54,465 bases of DNA from Paludibacteraceae bacterium (GCA_024399655.1 JAKSNP010000011.1:1-54465); one strand, 5' to 3'; counted from the first letter of the stretch, positions 44,774-52,662 are shown. Notes: generated by a model not told the origin, from the sequence alone. A program made the numbers and translations.

Positions 44774-47020
44774 ATGGACTACACCGAAAATCTAAATACC
44801 ATTCTCCGTCTTTCACGACAGGAAGCCGAACGCCTCAATAATCCGCTGGTGCAACCCGAGCATCTGCTGTTGGGAATATTGCGCCATCAGCAAGGGATGG
44901 CCTATCAACTGCTGATACAAAGCGGCGTCAAGCCTGCAGCTGTCAAGGAAGCCATTGACACTCGTTTCATTCTTCCCGCCTCCGCCAATCAGGATACGCC
45001 CTATTCGCGTACCACCGCTCGCATCTTGCGGCTCACCACCATTGAAGCCGAACAATACGGAGCGGAAACGGCAGGTTCGGTCCATCTGCTTCTGGCCGTT
45101 CTGCGCGAACGCGTCAGTTTTGCGTCCATGCACCTGGAAGAGCAATACCAAGTGGCCTACGAATCCATAGAACGCCTCTATCCGCATCCTGCGTCCCCAG
45201 GCGGAGAAGAAGAAATGGATGAGGAAGTGGAGATGTTGGACCCCGAAGACATGCTCGGTCAATTGGCAGGCAGTCTGATGCCCCCTATGCCCAAGAAACA
45301 GGCCAAAAGCAAAAACGGCACTCCCATGCTCGACAAGTACGGCCGTGACCTGACGGCACTTGCCAAAGCGGGAAATCTGGACCCCGTCATCGGTCGGGAG
45401 AACGAGATTCAACGCATCGTACAGATTCTCAACCGCCGCAAGAAAAACAATCCTATCCTCATCGGCGATGCCGGCGTGGGCAAGAGCGCCATCGTGGAAG
45501 GTTTGGCCCAACAGATAGAAGGACGCCGCATCGTAGCCCTTGAGATGGCAGCTTTGGTGGCAGGAACGAGCTACCGAGGCCAGTTTGAACAGCGCATGAA
45601 AGACGTGGTATCCGAACTGCGCCACCATCCGGAAATCATACTGTTCATCGATGAAATTCACACATTGGTGGGAGCCGGCAACGCGCAAGGTTCGTTGGAT
45701 GCCGCCAATATATTGAAACCCGCTCTTGCACGCGGTGAGGTGCAATGTATCGGAGCCACCACGACGGCCGAATACCGCAACACGATAGAGAAGGACGGAG
45801 CTTTGGAGCGCCGTTTTCAGAAAGTGACGGTGGCCGCCCCCGACGCCCACGCCACTCTGGCTATCCTTCAACGCCTGAGCGAGCAATACGGTTCGTTCCA
45901 TAAAGTGGAATATACGCCCGAATCGCTGAAGGCTTGTGTCACGCTGACCGACCGATACATAGCCGACCGTTCGCAGCCCGACAAGGCCATCGACGCCTTG
46001 GACGAAGCGGGTGCGTTGGGGCAATCGCCCGTAACGGAAGACCATATACGTGCCATTGTCAGCCGGATGTCGGGTGTTCCGATTCAGCGTATCGCCCGTC
46101 GTGAAAACGAGCAGTTGCAGCGTATGGACTCAGAGCTTCGTCGCCATGTAGTGGGTCAGGATGCAGCCATCTCCCGTCTGGTTCGCGCCATTCGCCGTTC
46201 TCGGATGGGTTTGCACAATCCTCAACGGCCCATCGGCACGTTCTTTTTCCTGGGAGCTACGGGAGTAGGCAAAACCTATCTGGCTCAATGCCTTGCTGAG
46301 GAGATGTTCGGTTCGCGGGATGCAATCATCCGTTTCGACATGTCGGAATACGCCGAAAAACATACGGTCAGTCTGCTGGTGGGCGCGCCTCCGGGCTATC
46401 TGGCCCATGAAGACGGCGGTCGCCTCACCGAAGCTGTAAGAAGACGTCCATACAGCATCCTGCTCTTCGACGAGATAGAGAAAGCTCATCCGGATATTTT
46501 CAATGTGCTCCTTCAGTTGCTGGACGAAGGTCGCCTGACCGACCGTCAGGGAAGGCGGGTGGATTTCCGCAATACGATCATTATCCTCACCTCCAATGTA
46601 GGAACGCGCCAGTTGAGCGAGTTTGGAGCCGGCGTGGGCTTTAATGCGGGGGAACTGACCCAAGCCAAAACCGAAAAGACGCTGCATAAGGCGTTGGAAC
46701 GCACTTTCCCGCCCGAATTCATCAACCGAATCGACGATATCATCACCTTCTCGCCCTTGTCACGCGAAACGCTGGCCACTATTATCCGTTTGGAGTTGGA
46801 TCGTCTTCGCAGCCGTTTGGCGGCTCAGGGACATACTCTGGTGATTTCCGCCAAGGCGAAGGAACAGCTGCTTGACCTGGCTTATGATCCGAAGAACGGT
46901 GCACGGCCCGTCAAGCGCGCCATCCAGACCTATATCGAGGACCTTATTTGCAGCCGTCTGATGCAGAATCCCGACCTCAAGTCAATCAGGATCGACCGAC
47001 TCCGTCCGGAAAGTAACTGA
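44774..47020 (+). CDS. Clp ATPase, ClpA/ClpC-like, without the M-domain
   Basis: 748 residues: a Clp_N double repeat (about 1-140), first AAA+ (Walker [19 protein letters not shown]; about 185-420) and second AAA+ ([20 protein letters not shown]; about 460-748). The ClpP-docking loop V621-G-F623 is present, so it probably feeds a ClpP protease. Between the two ATPase domains, [20 protein letters not shown] runs straight on, so the coiled-coil M-domain of ClpC (some 50-60 residues, the site of adaptor control) is missing. Bacteroidetes ClpC is normally about 840 residues. No TAnnTTTG promoter is apparent upstream; it may be read from the glycogen operon. Confidence 0.9.
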   Translation: MDYTENLNTILRLSRQEAERLNNPLVQPEHLLLGILRHQQGMAYQLLIQSGVKPAAVKEAIDTRFILPASANQDTPYSRTTARILRLTTIEAEQYGAETAGSVHLLLAVLRERVSFASMHLEEQYQVAYESIERLYPHPASPGGEEEMDEEVEMLDPEDMLGQLAGSLMPPMPKKQAKSKNGTPMLDKYGRDLTALAKAGNLDPVIGRENEIQRIVQILNRRKKNNPILIGDAGVGKSAIVEGLAQQIEGRRIVALEMAALVAGTSYRGQFEQRMKDVVSELRHHPEIILFIDEIHTLVGAGNAQGSLDAANILKPALARGEVQCIGATTTAEYRNTIEKDGALERRFQKVTVAAPDAHATLAILQRLSEQYGSFHKVEYTPESLKACVTLTDRYIADRSQPDKAIDALDEAGALGQSPVTEDHIRAIVSRMSGVPIQRIARRENEQLQRMDSELRRHVVGQDAAISRLVRAIRRSRMGLHNPQRPIGTFFFLGATGVGKTYLAQCLAEEMFGSRDAIIRFDMSEYAEKHTVSLLVGAPPGYLAHEDGGRLTEAVRRRPYSILLFDEIEKAHPDIFNVLLQLLDEGRLTDRQGRRVDFRNTIIILTSNVGTRQLSEFGAGVGFNAGELTQAKTEKTLHKALERTFPPEFINRIDDIITFSPLSRETLATIIRLELDRLRSRLAAQGHTLVISAKAKEQLLDLAYDPKNGARPVKRAIQTYIEDLICSRLMQNPDLKSIRIDRLRPESN

Positions 47021-47107
47021 GGGATAATAAAAGGCTCGCGGGAGATTAGTCGCCTATCAACAGAAATACGAAACTAAAAAAATAAAAACAAAAAACATTT
47101 TTACATT

Positions 47108-47422
47108 ATGACATTAGAAGTAACAGATGCCAACATTAAGGAGTTGTTGGCAGAGGGCACTCCCCTCGTAGTAGATTTGTGGGCCCCTTGGTGCGGTCCT
47201 TGCAAGATGATGTTGCCTATCGTAGACGAATTGTCGGCCGAATACGAAGGCAAGATTCGTGTAGGCAAGATGAACGTGGATGAAAATCCCGACACCTGCG
47301 ACGAATACGGTGTGATGAACATCCCCACGATGTTGTTCTTCAAGAACGGTGAACTGGTGAACCGCCATGTAGGCGCATCCCGCAAACCCGAATTGCAGAA
47401 AATTTTTGACGAGTTGGTATAA
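47108..47422 (+). CDS. trxA: Thioredoxin
   Basis: 104 residues, cytosolic. Active site W28-C29-G-P-C32, buried Asp in VVDLWAPWC, and cis-Pro in NIPTMLFFKNGE. The standard length makes it the general dithiol donor to ribonucleotide reductase and others. It is 87 nt after the Clp ATPase and followed by a terminator about 100 nt downstream. An A-rich stretch precedes the ATG. Confidence 0.96.
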   Translation: MTLEVTDANIKELLAEGTPLVVDLWAPWCGPCKMMLPIVDELSAEYEGKIRVGKMNVDENPDTCDEYGVMNIPTMLFFKNGELVNRHVGASRKPELQKIFDELV

Positions 47423-47522
47423 ATTAACGTTATGTTCCGCCTTATTCGTCGGAAAGCCAACCATCCGATGAAAAAGGTAGGGTGGCGTATTGGATACTTC
47501 AACCGTGTCACCTTTCACAAAG

Positions 47523-47551
47523 GCTTACCTCAAAATGGTAAGCTTTTTTTG
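47523..47551 (+). terminator. Terminator after trxA
   Basis: GCTTACC/GGTAAGC (47523-47529 and 47537-47543) with a 7-nt loop and a run of seven T. Confidence 0.8.
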
Positions 47552-47818
47552 TTGGCATATAGGTGATTTTGCAGTCTGCATCTTGAATTGATAAAGTGCA
47601 TTAGGAACGGTATTGTGGAAGGGTGTTTTTATTGACAAAAGGATAAATAATTACACAAAGGTGTCTGACACCTTTATGTAAAACAAGGGTTAAATGATTG
47701 AATACAAAAGGATAAGCGGGTTAGCAAAAAGGGAATCGATAATGCAGAAAAATATAGGGAAGGGAAAGAAAAAATGGAATATGCAAGAATAGAAGTTATT
47801 TTTACAAAAAACAAGAAA
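47552..47818. other. Non-coding gap with a 31-nt palindrome
   Basis: About 267 A-rich nt without a gene. The only clear structure is the palindrome at 47651-47681. Confidence 0.6.
47651..47681. repeat. 31-nt near-perfect palindrome
   Basis: TTACA-C-AAAGGTGTC-T-GACACCTTT-A-TGTAA, two 15-nt arms with one mismatch around a single central T. The AAAGGTGTCTGACACCTTT core resembles short REP-type palindromes seen in many genomes. There is no T-run, so it is not a terminator. Confidence 0.75.
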
Positions 47819-47842
47819 CAGGCAACCCTCACGGGCTGCCTG
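47800..47842 (-). terminator. Terminator of the 135-residue membrane protein gene
   Basis: CAGGCA-A-CCC-TCAC-GGG-C-TGCCTG (47819-47842) followed on the minus strand by TTTCTTGTTTTTTG. It begins 2 nt past the stop codon at 47845. Confidence 0.78.
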
Positions 47843-47844
47843 CT

Positions 47845-48252
47845 TTACTTTATGAACCTAATCATAAATCTTACTATAGAAAGAATGAATATAATTATCA
47901 AGATGGCGACGCACCATTTGTAGAAAGCGGGCACGTACTTCCGGGGCGGATGTTCGATAACCCTTTCGATGTTCTGATAGATAGTGTCGTGAATTTCTTT
48001 TTGTTGCGCCTTGTCGACGGTATGCCATCTGTCGCGAGTGATATAAACCGTATCACCAGCCAAGTATTGGTGTATGTAGATACTATCGTGCTTGTAGAGA
48101 TAGACGCTATCGTGTTGGATATGCGTCTCTACGGAATCACGTTGCATGACTACTTGTTGTGAACGGCAACTGCTGCATAAAAGGCAGAGCAGCAGTATAA
48201 ACAGGATTATTACGGCAAGGCAAACGATAGATCGTCCTTTACTTGTTAGCAT
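47845..48252 (-). CDS. Spanin-like small membrane protein (phage lysis-type)
   Basis: 135 residues. An N-terminal hydrophobic segment (9-28) ends LLCSSC, a plausible lipobox. The middle is polar with repeated HDSVY/HDSIY units (about 45-65) and RDRW, IHDTIYQNIERV, likely an elongated coiled or beta region. A C-terminal transmembrane helix (about 113-131) follows PPRKYVPAFYKW. This layout recalls small proteins with DSxY repeats that accompany lysozyme-like genes in Bacteroidetes prophages. No homologue is certain; function as spanin or holin partner is inference. Confidence 0.6.
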   Translation of the reverse strand: MLTSKGRSIVCLAVIILFILLLCLLCSSCRSQQVVMQRDSVETHIQHDSVYLYKHDSIYIHQYLAGDTVYITRDRWHTVDKAQQKEIHDTIYQNIERVIEHPPRKYVPAFYKWCVAILIIIFILSIVRFMIRFIK

Positions 48253-48744
48253 ATTTTTTTTGTGGCTCTCACAGATTCCACAGATAGCACAGATTTTATG
48301 TCTCCCGCAGATCTCCTCGTCAGCAGAAACTCCGCTAAGTGGATTAGCCTTGCTAATCGAAGCGCTACGTTCTGCTTCCTTTTCCCCATTCGAAGCGCTA
48401 CGTTAGCTTCTTTGGGGACCCCGTGGGGATTACGCAGATTTTAGAAGAATATAAAGAATATACTTTGTGCTACGCCCAAAGCGAATATAAAGAATAAGAT
48501 TTTATTTATTCCGTAGCCATTATTCATTATTTGCTTATGCAAGCATAGCAACTAAATCATAATAACTACAAACGAACGTTTCACGTTCTGGCTCATTGCA
48601 TTCGCCAATAAATAAAAGGACCTGCGGATAGAAGTATCAAACGAGAACACTACGCTAACAATCGCGCGGCCTAATTACTCGGTTTAGGTTAATGAATCAG
48701 TTGCGAGAAATTCTTTACCCACGTATCTCTTTTACGTGCGCTGT
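48253..48744. other. Repeat-rich non-coding gap (492 nt)
   Basis: No supported gene. Contains CACAGAT-type repeats (48268-48298), duplicated TCGAAGCGCTACGTT (48357 and 48390) and GAATATAAAGAATA (48447 and 48483), and hairpins GAACG/CGTTC (48583-48597) and CACGTA/TACGTG (48720-48738). Confidence 0.65.
48268..48496 (-). repeat. Cluster of short direct repeats
   Basis: On the minus strand ATCTGTG occurs three times within 31 nt (48298-48268), with related ATCTGCG blocks at 48313 and 48440. Between them TCGAAGCGCTACGTT is duplicated 33 bp apart, and GAATATAAAGAATA is duplicated 36 bp apart beyond them. The ATCTGTG series resembles a dispersed repeat seen in many Bacteroidetes genomes. Confidence 0.55.
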
Positions 48745-49092
48745 TTAGTCTTGTGCGGCTTGGTACTCTTTCTTCACGACGAAGGAATAGAAGTTACCCT
48801 TGAAGGTACGGTTGCCATCATAGGAACTACGATAAGCCTGTTGCTTGGTGTAGAGAGCCTGGTCGCTGTCGGTGCTTTTGGCTGCGCAGATAGCTTTAGC
48901 GGAAGCACAAGCAGCAGTAAAGGCGGTACGGACAGCCACTTGGTTCTCGGTGGGTTCACCTTCGTAAGGATAGCACATTTTGCCGGAATAGACATCACCG
49001 GTACGCTTGTTGGTACGGAAGTAGACATCGGAGTGCATGCACACTTTACCGGACATGCTTTGCACCAGCGCCATAGGAACGATTTTGGACAT
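48745..49092 (-). CDS. Conserved 115-residue protein of a phage-like gene set
   Basis: 115 residues, no signal peptide or membrane helix. The N-terminal SKIVPMALVQSMSGKVCMHSDVYFRTNKRTG and the Ala/Ser-rich helix (about 53-75) resemble small Bacteroidetes proteins found beside lysozyme-like genes; I do not know a function. It contains four Cys. Placed between the P5-like gene and the spanin-like gene, with about 190 and 490 nt of non-coding sequence on either side, so it may have its own promoter, which I could not identify. Confidence 0.6.
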   Translation of the reverse strand: MSKIVPMALVQSMSGKVCMHSDVYFRTNKRTGDVYSGKMCYPYEGEPTENQVAVRTAFTAACASAKAICAAKSTDSDQALYTKQQAYRSSYDGNRTFKGNFYSFVVKKEYQAAQD

Positions 49093-49285
49093 ATTCGTTA
49101 AGGTTTAGTGTTCGGCATTTAGGTCGCAAAGGGGAGCCCTTTTCCGTGAGTTGGTTTCTCCCGTTAGTCGGGAGACACCGAGCACTGCAAACGCGTCCGC
49201 CAGTTTACATCGGGGACCCCGGGCGGCATGAATGCCTTGAATTAATAATTAAGGTACAGTCACTTTCTTTATAGTCGGGAGACAT
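49093..49285. other. Intergenic region with several inverted repeats
   Basis: 193 nt with CTCCCG-TTAGT-CGGGAG (49158-49174), a CGGGGACCCCGG palindrome (49208-49219) and an imperfect CCTTGAATTAATAATTAAGG (49233-49252). TAGTCGGGAGACA occurs twice, near 49166 and 49273. Confidence 0.5.
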
Positions 49286-49702
49286 TTACGACTTAGGTCT
49301 TTTGCGGTATAAATCCCACGCACGATTGAAATCGTCTTTATACTGATCAATCTCCACACCCGCCTCCACGTGAGCCATCGACCAGATAATAGCTTTTAGT
49401 TGGGCGCTATCAAAAGGAATCACCTCGCGTCCGCCGAGTCGGGTGTCACGGCAAACGCATTGGATATATCCTTTGGTATTGTTTTCAGATGGCGGAGCCC
49501 AACGGGTAACTATTTTCTCAATCGTATTCAGTTTATAATCGGCTATATATCGTTGCATGAGCAATATAGCGGCACGGAATCCGAGTTCCATCGATTCAAA
49601 CTGCTCAAATTCGGGATCTGTGGTATGCAGTTTACCAATCCAGTAATTGGATTTTGAATAACGGATATTGAGAGGATTGTTGTTACGTATAGCTCGCGTC
49701 AT
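49286..49702 (-). CDS. Phage structural protein P5-like / transglycosylase-like protein
   Basis: 138 residues from the ATG at 49702 (MTRAIRNNNPLNIRYS). NNNPLNIRYSKSNYWIGK, FEQFESMELGFRAAILLMQRYI and NTIEKIVTRWAPPSENNTKGYIQCVC match the small lysozyme/P5-like family found in Bacteroidetes phages and genomes, related to the muramidase tail of phage structural proteins. Conserved aromatic and Glu residues fit peptidoglycan binding or cleavage. No signal peptide is seen, so export would need a holin-like partner. Divergent from the small gene at 49968. Confidence 0.8.
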   Translation of the reverse strand: MTRAIRNNNPLNIRYSKSNYWIGKLHTTDPEFEQFESMELGFRAAILLMQRYIADYKLNTIEKIVTRWAPPSENNTKGYIQCVCRDTRLGGREVIPFDSAQLKAIIWSMAHVEAGVEIDQYKDDFNRAWDLYRKRPKS

Positions 49703-49725
49703 AGCAGGTAGGATTTTGAATCGCT

Positions 49726-49734
49726 GCAAATATA
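49726..49734 (-). promoter_or_regulatory. Candidate promoter of the P5-like gene
   Basis: Minus-strand TATATTTGC matches the -7 element. No clear TTTG is seen 19-20 nt upstream, so confidence is limited. The ATG is 24 nt downstream. Confidence 0.45.
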
Positions 49735-49800
49735 CAACGCGAATGTTTGTTTGAAAAATTTTTTAAGGAAAAAGTGCATAAAAAAACCGTATCTTGCGTT

Positions 49801-49835
49801 TTTGGTGCAAAATACGGTAATTTTCTATAACTTTG
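49801..49835 (+). promoter_or_regulatory. Promoter of the small 103-residue gene
   Basis: TAACTTTG (49828-49835) with TTTG at 49801-49804 (23 nt apart, longer than normal). Confidence 0.5.
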
Positions 49836-49840
49836 TACCG

Positions 49841-49967
49841 CACTATTTATTCGGACGCGTCGACAGAAATACGGTAGAAACATCCACCAAGAGACGCCAA
49901 CGGCACGGCTATCATCTGTCGCGTCGGTAACACACGCCCGTCACAAGAGACGGGTAGTGTGGATAAA
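49841..49967 (+). ncRNA. Structured leader of the 103-residue gene
   Basis: GACGC[GTC]GACAGA (49854-49867) pairs exactly with TCTGTCGCGTC (49915-49925), an 11-bp stem with a 3-nt bulge. Inside, 47 nt hold shorter pairings. A second hairpin CCCGTC-ACAAGA-GACGGG (49937-49954), flanked by ACAC/GTGT, ends 14 nt before the ATG. This is a stable two-stem leader in a genome with mainly unstructured leaders. The class is unknown. Confidence 0.55.
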
Positions 49968-50279
49968 ATGCAAGAAAAAACCGTATATGAGATTTTCAGC
50001 CATCTTCGCGAAGAAGGATGGTTGGAATGGCTAATTGCCGCAGGAAAGATCAGTCCGCTGGTATTGGAACAGATGGATTGGTATGAGTATTATTTAACGC
50101 AGCCTCAGGGTAGATACGCAGGAGCCATCTCGGCGACGGCGCTCCGCTTCTCGACGGAGCGTAATACGATCGATGTGCGTAGCGTACAGCGTTGTGTAAA
50201 GGAGATGAAACGGCCGGTAGTCATCAGGCGTGAGCGTATCTTGAATAAAGGAGAAGATTCAGCAGGAGGTGCCGGATAA
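49968..50279 (+). CDS. Small possible DNA-binding protein of the phage-like set
   Basis: 103 residues from ATG 49968; GTG at 49959 would add three. Helical N-terminal half (EKTVYEIFSHLREEGWLEWLIAAGKISPLVLEQMD), then SATALRFSTERNTIDVRSVQRCVKEM, which has the spacing of a helix-turn-helix with a recognition helix near RSVQRCVKEM. Similar small proteins occur next to lysozyme-like genes in Bacteroidetes prophages. A role as regulator is inference. The C-terminus is Gly-rich. Preceded by a structured leader. Confidence 0.6.
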   Translation: MQEKTVYEIFSHLREEGWLEWLIAAGKISPLVLEQMDWYEYYLTQPQGRYAGAISATALRFSTERNTIDVRSVQRCVKEMKRPVVIRRERILNKGEDSAGGAG

Positions 50280-50285
50280 AAAAGG

Positions 50286-50322
50286 GGGCCCGGCAGCAAA
50301 TGCAGAACATACTGTCGGGCCC
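50286..50322 (-). terminator. GC-rich hairpin, minus-strand terminator form
   Basis: GGGCCCGGCAG/CTGTCGGGCCC (one G-T pair) with a 15-nt loop. The minus strand continues into CCTTTTTTA, the plus strand into an A-run. It lies 7 nt after the end of the plus-strand gene. Confidence 0.6.
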
Positions 50323-50372
50323 GGCGAAAAAAAAATTGGTATGAAAAGAACAACCTCACGGTTGCATAGCGC

Positions 50373-50397
50373 ATCTCTTACTGCGCTATCTTGTTAT
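50373..50397. other. Hairpin pair in the 50280-50558 gap
   Basis: ATAGCGCA-TCTCTTAC-TGCGCTAT, a perfect 8-bp stem, preceded by CAACC-TCAC-GGTTG. No T-run. The gap holds no gene; the two GC-rich hairpins at its ends are listed separately. Confidence 0.45.
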
Positions 50398-50486
50398 GTT
50401 TGCTACGGTTGTAGCCAAGATGAAAGACTGCCTAATAGCTGAAAAAAAAGGAACAATCAGCAAAAGAGCAATGAACAGTTGTCGAT

Positions 50487-50538
50487 AAAAAGGGGCGGTG
50501 CACAGGCTGTAACGGATACGATGCCCATACACCGCCCC
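50487..50538 (-). terminator. Terminator of the barrel/OmpA-like gene
   Basis: GGGGCGGTG/CACCGCCCC (50492-50500 and 50530-50538), a perfect 9-bp stem with a 29-nt loop, followed on the minus strand by TTTTTATCG. It lies 20 nt past the stop codon. Confidence 0.7.
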
Positions 50539-50558
50539 ACCAACAACAAGAGGAACGA

Positions 50559-51773
50559 TCAATTATCCCGTTGTACCACAACAGCGTTGGGATTCTGCTG
50601 CTTAACGAGGTCGCCCCGTTTCTTAAATATATCAACTTCAACCCATTGTTTTTTCTCGGTATCAGAAATTACCCGATCACGGCAAGAAAGGATATACACT
50701 CTTTCGGGCGCAATACCCGCTTGCATGATGAGTTTTTGTATTTGTCGGACGCATTGAGCAGAAGCTAGCGAACCGACGTTGTTGCGTGGCAGGATAGCAT
50801 ATCCGTGGAGTCCGATAGTGAGGGTGGTATCTTTTTTCATGCGATAGATAACCTTTTTGATATCTTCGTTAGCTACTTCGCAGGGGCATTGGTCGTCGGA
50901 CCTGTTGTAGGACATGTTAAGAACAAGCGAGTCGATTTTGATCATTTCGGCCATTTCGGCCTGTGTCATCCAGATGGTGTCGGAATAGAATCGCACGATG
51001 GTGTCGGTAAGATAAACGGTATCTTGCGGAACCATCCAATTTTGTTTGGCCAATTTCTTGTTTTGTCTGCTTTGAGCTGAAGAGCATGAGGGGAATGAAA
51101 TAGCTATACCGGCATTGGCGGCTACCTGGAAGAATTTGGGAGAAGAACCACCTATGACGTTTTCGCGTCCGAGTCCGAGAGCGAGTTTCTCGTCAGCTGA
51201 AGCTTTGATAATGAACTTGAAATAGTTGGTGACACGTAGGTCGAATTGCAGTCCGACCTGAGCCGACATACCCCAAGGTGCATCGACAGAAGCGAGGTCG
51301 ACGGCATTAAGTCGATAATAATCGGCATGCAGTCCGGCAAAGAGATAGAATGCGAACCATTTGCCCCGTCTTTCGGGTCGATATTCATCGAGCGGCGAGT
51401 AATAGACAACGGGACCGAACGACAGGTTCATGACATCGTCGAAGAGGTCGGACCCGGGTCGGATAAGACGGTTGTAGATATTGGTTTCGGGATTATAAAT
51501 AACGTCGATACCGAATTTGACAGCGGGTGAGAAGAGGTAGTTGAGTCCGACATTGACCCACATATCACGTGTAAGCGACCGGTTGAGCGTAGAAGATTTG
51601 TCGGCGAGTGACATGAGGTTGTAGCCGACGGTGCCATAGAGTTCGAGAGCATTAGAGTTTTGTAGATTGAACTGCGGATTGTCTTTCCCGCCGTAGTTGG
51701 GTCGATGCGTTTCCTGTGGGAAGAGCGCGACCGAAAGCAGCATAGCCGCCAATAATAAATAAAATTTCTTCAT
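50559..51773 (-). CDS. Outer-membrane beta-barrel protein with degenerate OmpA-like domain
   Basis: 404 residues. Signal peptide (1-19). Residues about 40-230 form a beta-barrel of the OmpW/OprF-like size with ALELYGTVGYNLMSLADKS, FGIDVIYNPETNIYN, FGPVVYYSPLDEY and GLHADYYRLNAV. A Thr/Asp-rich linker with DTVYLTDTIVRFYSDTIW (about 250-270) leads to a C-terminal domain (about 300-390) with LTIGLHGYAILPRNNVGSLASAQCVRQIQKLI and GIAPERVYILSCRD, which follows the OmpA peptidoglycan-binding pattern but lacks the Asp and Arg that bind diaminopimelate. Paralogue of the next gene; separated by 44 nt and probably cotranscribed. Confidence 0.75.
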   Translation of the reverse strand: MKKFYLLLAAMLLSVALFPQETHRPNYGGKDNPQFNLQNSNALELYGTVGYNLMSLADKSSTLNRSLTRDMWVNVGLNYLFSPAVKFGIDVIYNPETNIYNRLIRPGSDLFDDVMNLSFGPVVYYSPLDEYRPERRGKWFAFYLFAGLHADYYRLNAVDLASVDAPWGMSAQVGLQFDLRVTNYFKFIIKASADEKLALGLGRENVIGGSSPKFFQVAANAGIAISFPSCSSAQSRQNKKLAKQNWMVPQDTVYLTDTIVRFYSDTIWMTQAEMAEMIKIDSLVLNMSYNRSDDQCPCEVANEDIKKVIYRMKKDTTLTIGLHGYAILPRNNVGSLASAQCVRQIQKLIMQAGIAPERVYILSCRDRVISDTEKKQWVEVDIFKKRGDLVKQQNPNAVVVQRDN

Positions 51774-51817
51774 ATCAGAGTCTGTTGATTAGTATAAGCC
51801 AAAAAAGAGGTAAGATA

Positions 51818-52582
51818 TCAATAGGGTTGGTTGCCCAATTGTCGTTTATTTTTGAGATAATAATAGTTGCCTCTTCTTTCGAATTGCCTTTTTTGAATAA
51901 CGGCTTTGCAGGGGAAAGTGACGCAGAAGCCGGCGTTGAAAGCGATTTGGAAGGAGATAGGAGCGTTGCCTGTGGATTCATCAATACGGTAAAGTCCGAG
52001 AGCGAGTTTCTCGTCGTAGGTAGTACGTATATAGAAGCGGCAGTATTCGACGAGTTTGGCATCGAATTGGAGTCCGAGCACGACCGACATACCCCACGGT
52101 TGTTTGATTTTTTCGCGTTCGTTGCCATAGAGTTTGTAGTAGTCAGCTCGGAGTCCTCCGACAATCCAGAAGTCGAACCAATCGAAGTCGCGCAGCGGGA
52201 GAAACTGGTTGAGCGGGGAATAATAGGCGAGAGGACCGAACGACCAAGAGCGTACGCGTCTGAACTTGGCTGCATCGGATTTGACGGTGCCGTCGTAGAC
52301 GGTGGTTTTGGGATTGAACAAGACGTCGATTCCGACCTTGACGCAAGGAAGGATTTTGTAGTTGGCACCGGCATTGAGCCAAAGATCGCGGCTACGAATC
52401 TTACGATTGTCGACGGTAAGCGAATAATCGGCCATAGACATAAATCCGTAGCAGGCAGACGCATACAGTTCGACAGCAGATGTGGAATGATCAGCAGTAA
52501 GAGAGAACGCCGGTTTGTAGGTTCTGGCCTCAAGCACAGCCGCCATCAGCAGCAAGACGGAACAAAGATAGATTTTACGCAT
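51818..52582 (-). CDS. Outer-membrane beta-barrel protein, paralogue
   Basis: 254 residues from ATG 52582 (MRKIYLCSVLLLMAAVLEA); earlier in-frame codons begin with a GTG inside a stem-loop and are rejected. Signal peptide 1-19, then a barrel that aligns along its length with residues 40-230 of the downstream protein (AVELYASACYGFMSMADYS, KVGIDVLFNPKTTVYDG, FGPLAYYSPLNQF, LRADYYKLYG, DEKLALGL). It lacks the linker and OmpA-like part and ends in a basic tail. Its own leader carries the stem-loop at 52633-52662. The function is unknown; the pair suggests tandem duplication. Confidence 0.72.
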   Translation of the reverse strand: MRKIYLCSVLLLMAAVLEARTYKPAFSLTADHSTSAVELYASACYGFMSMADYSLTVDNRKIRSRDLWLNAGANYKILPCVKVGIDVLFNPKTTVYDGTVKSDAAKFRRVRSWSFGPLAYYSPLNQFLPLRDFDWFDFWIVGGLRADYYKLYGNEREKIKQPWGMSVVLGLQFDAKLVEYCRFYIRTTYDEKLALGLYRIDESTGNAPISFQIAFNAGFCVTFPCKAVIQKRQFERRGNYYYLKNKRQLGNQPY

Positions 52583-52632
52583 GATAAAAATTTGGTTATT
52601 TACCCTAAAAAGGGGGCAGATTAGGTAGGAAA

Positions 52633-52662
52633 CCACTGTCTATTCTCCCGAACCGACAGTGG
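52633..52662 (-). other. Stem-loop 1 with shared loop
   Basis: CCACTGTC (52633-52640), loop TATTCTCCCGAACC, GACAGTGG (52655-52662): a perfect 8-bp stem. On the minus strand it lies about 50 nt upstream of the barrel gene start and reads CCACTGTC-GGTTCGGGAGAATA-GACAGTGG. Confidence 0.8.

Noticed and set aside
44813-46045. A 410-codon minus-strand frame opposite the Clp ATPase gene, and a 323-codon one at 43723-44694
   Set aside because: Long antisense frames in GC-richer coding sequence; no family motifs, and the plus-strand products are clear.
51775-52624. Frames on both strands over the barrel paralogue gene
   Set aside because: Low-complexity Ser/Pro or Glu/Ser products; the barrel protein with signal peptide and a clear paralogue explains the region.
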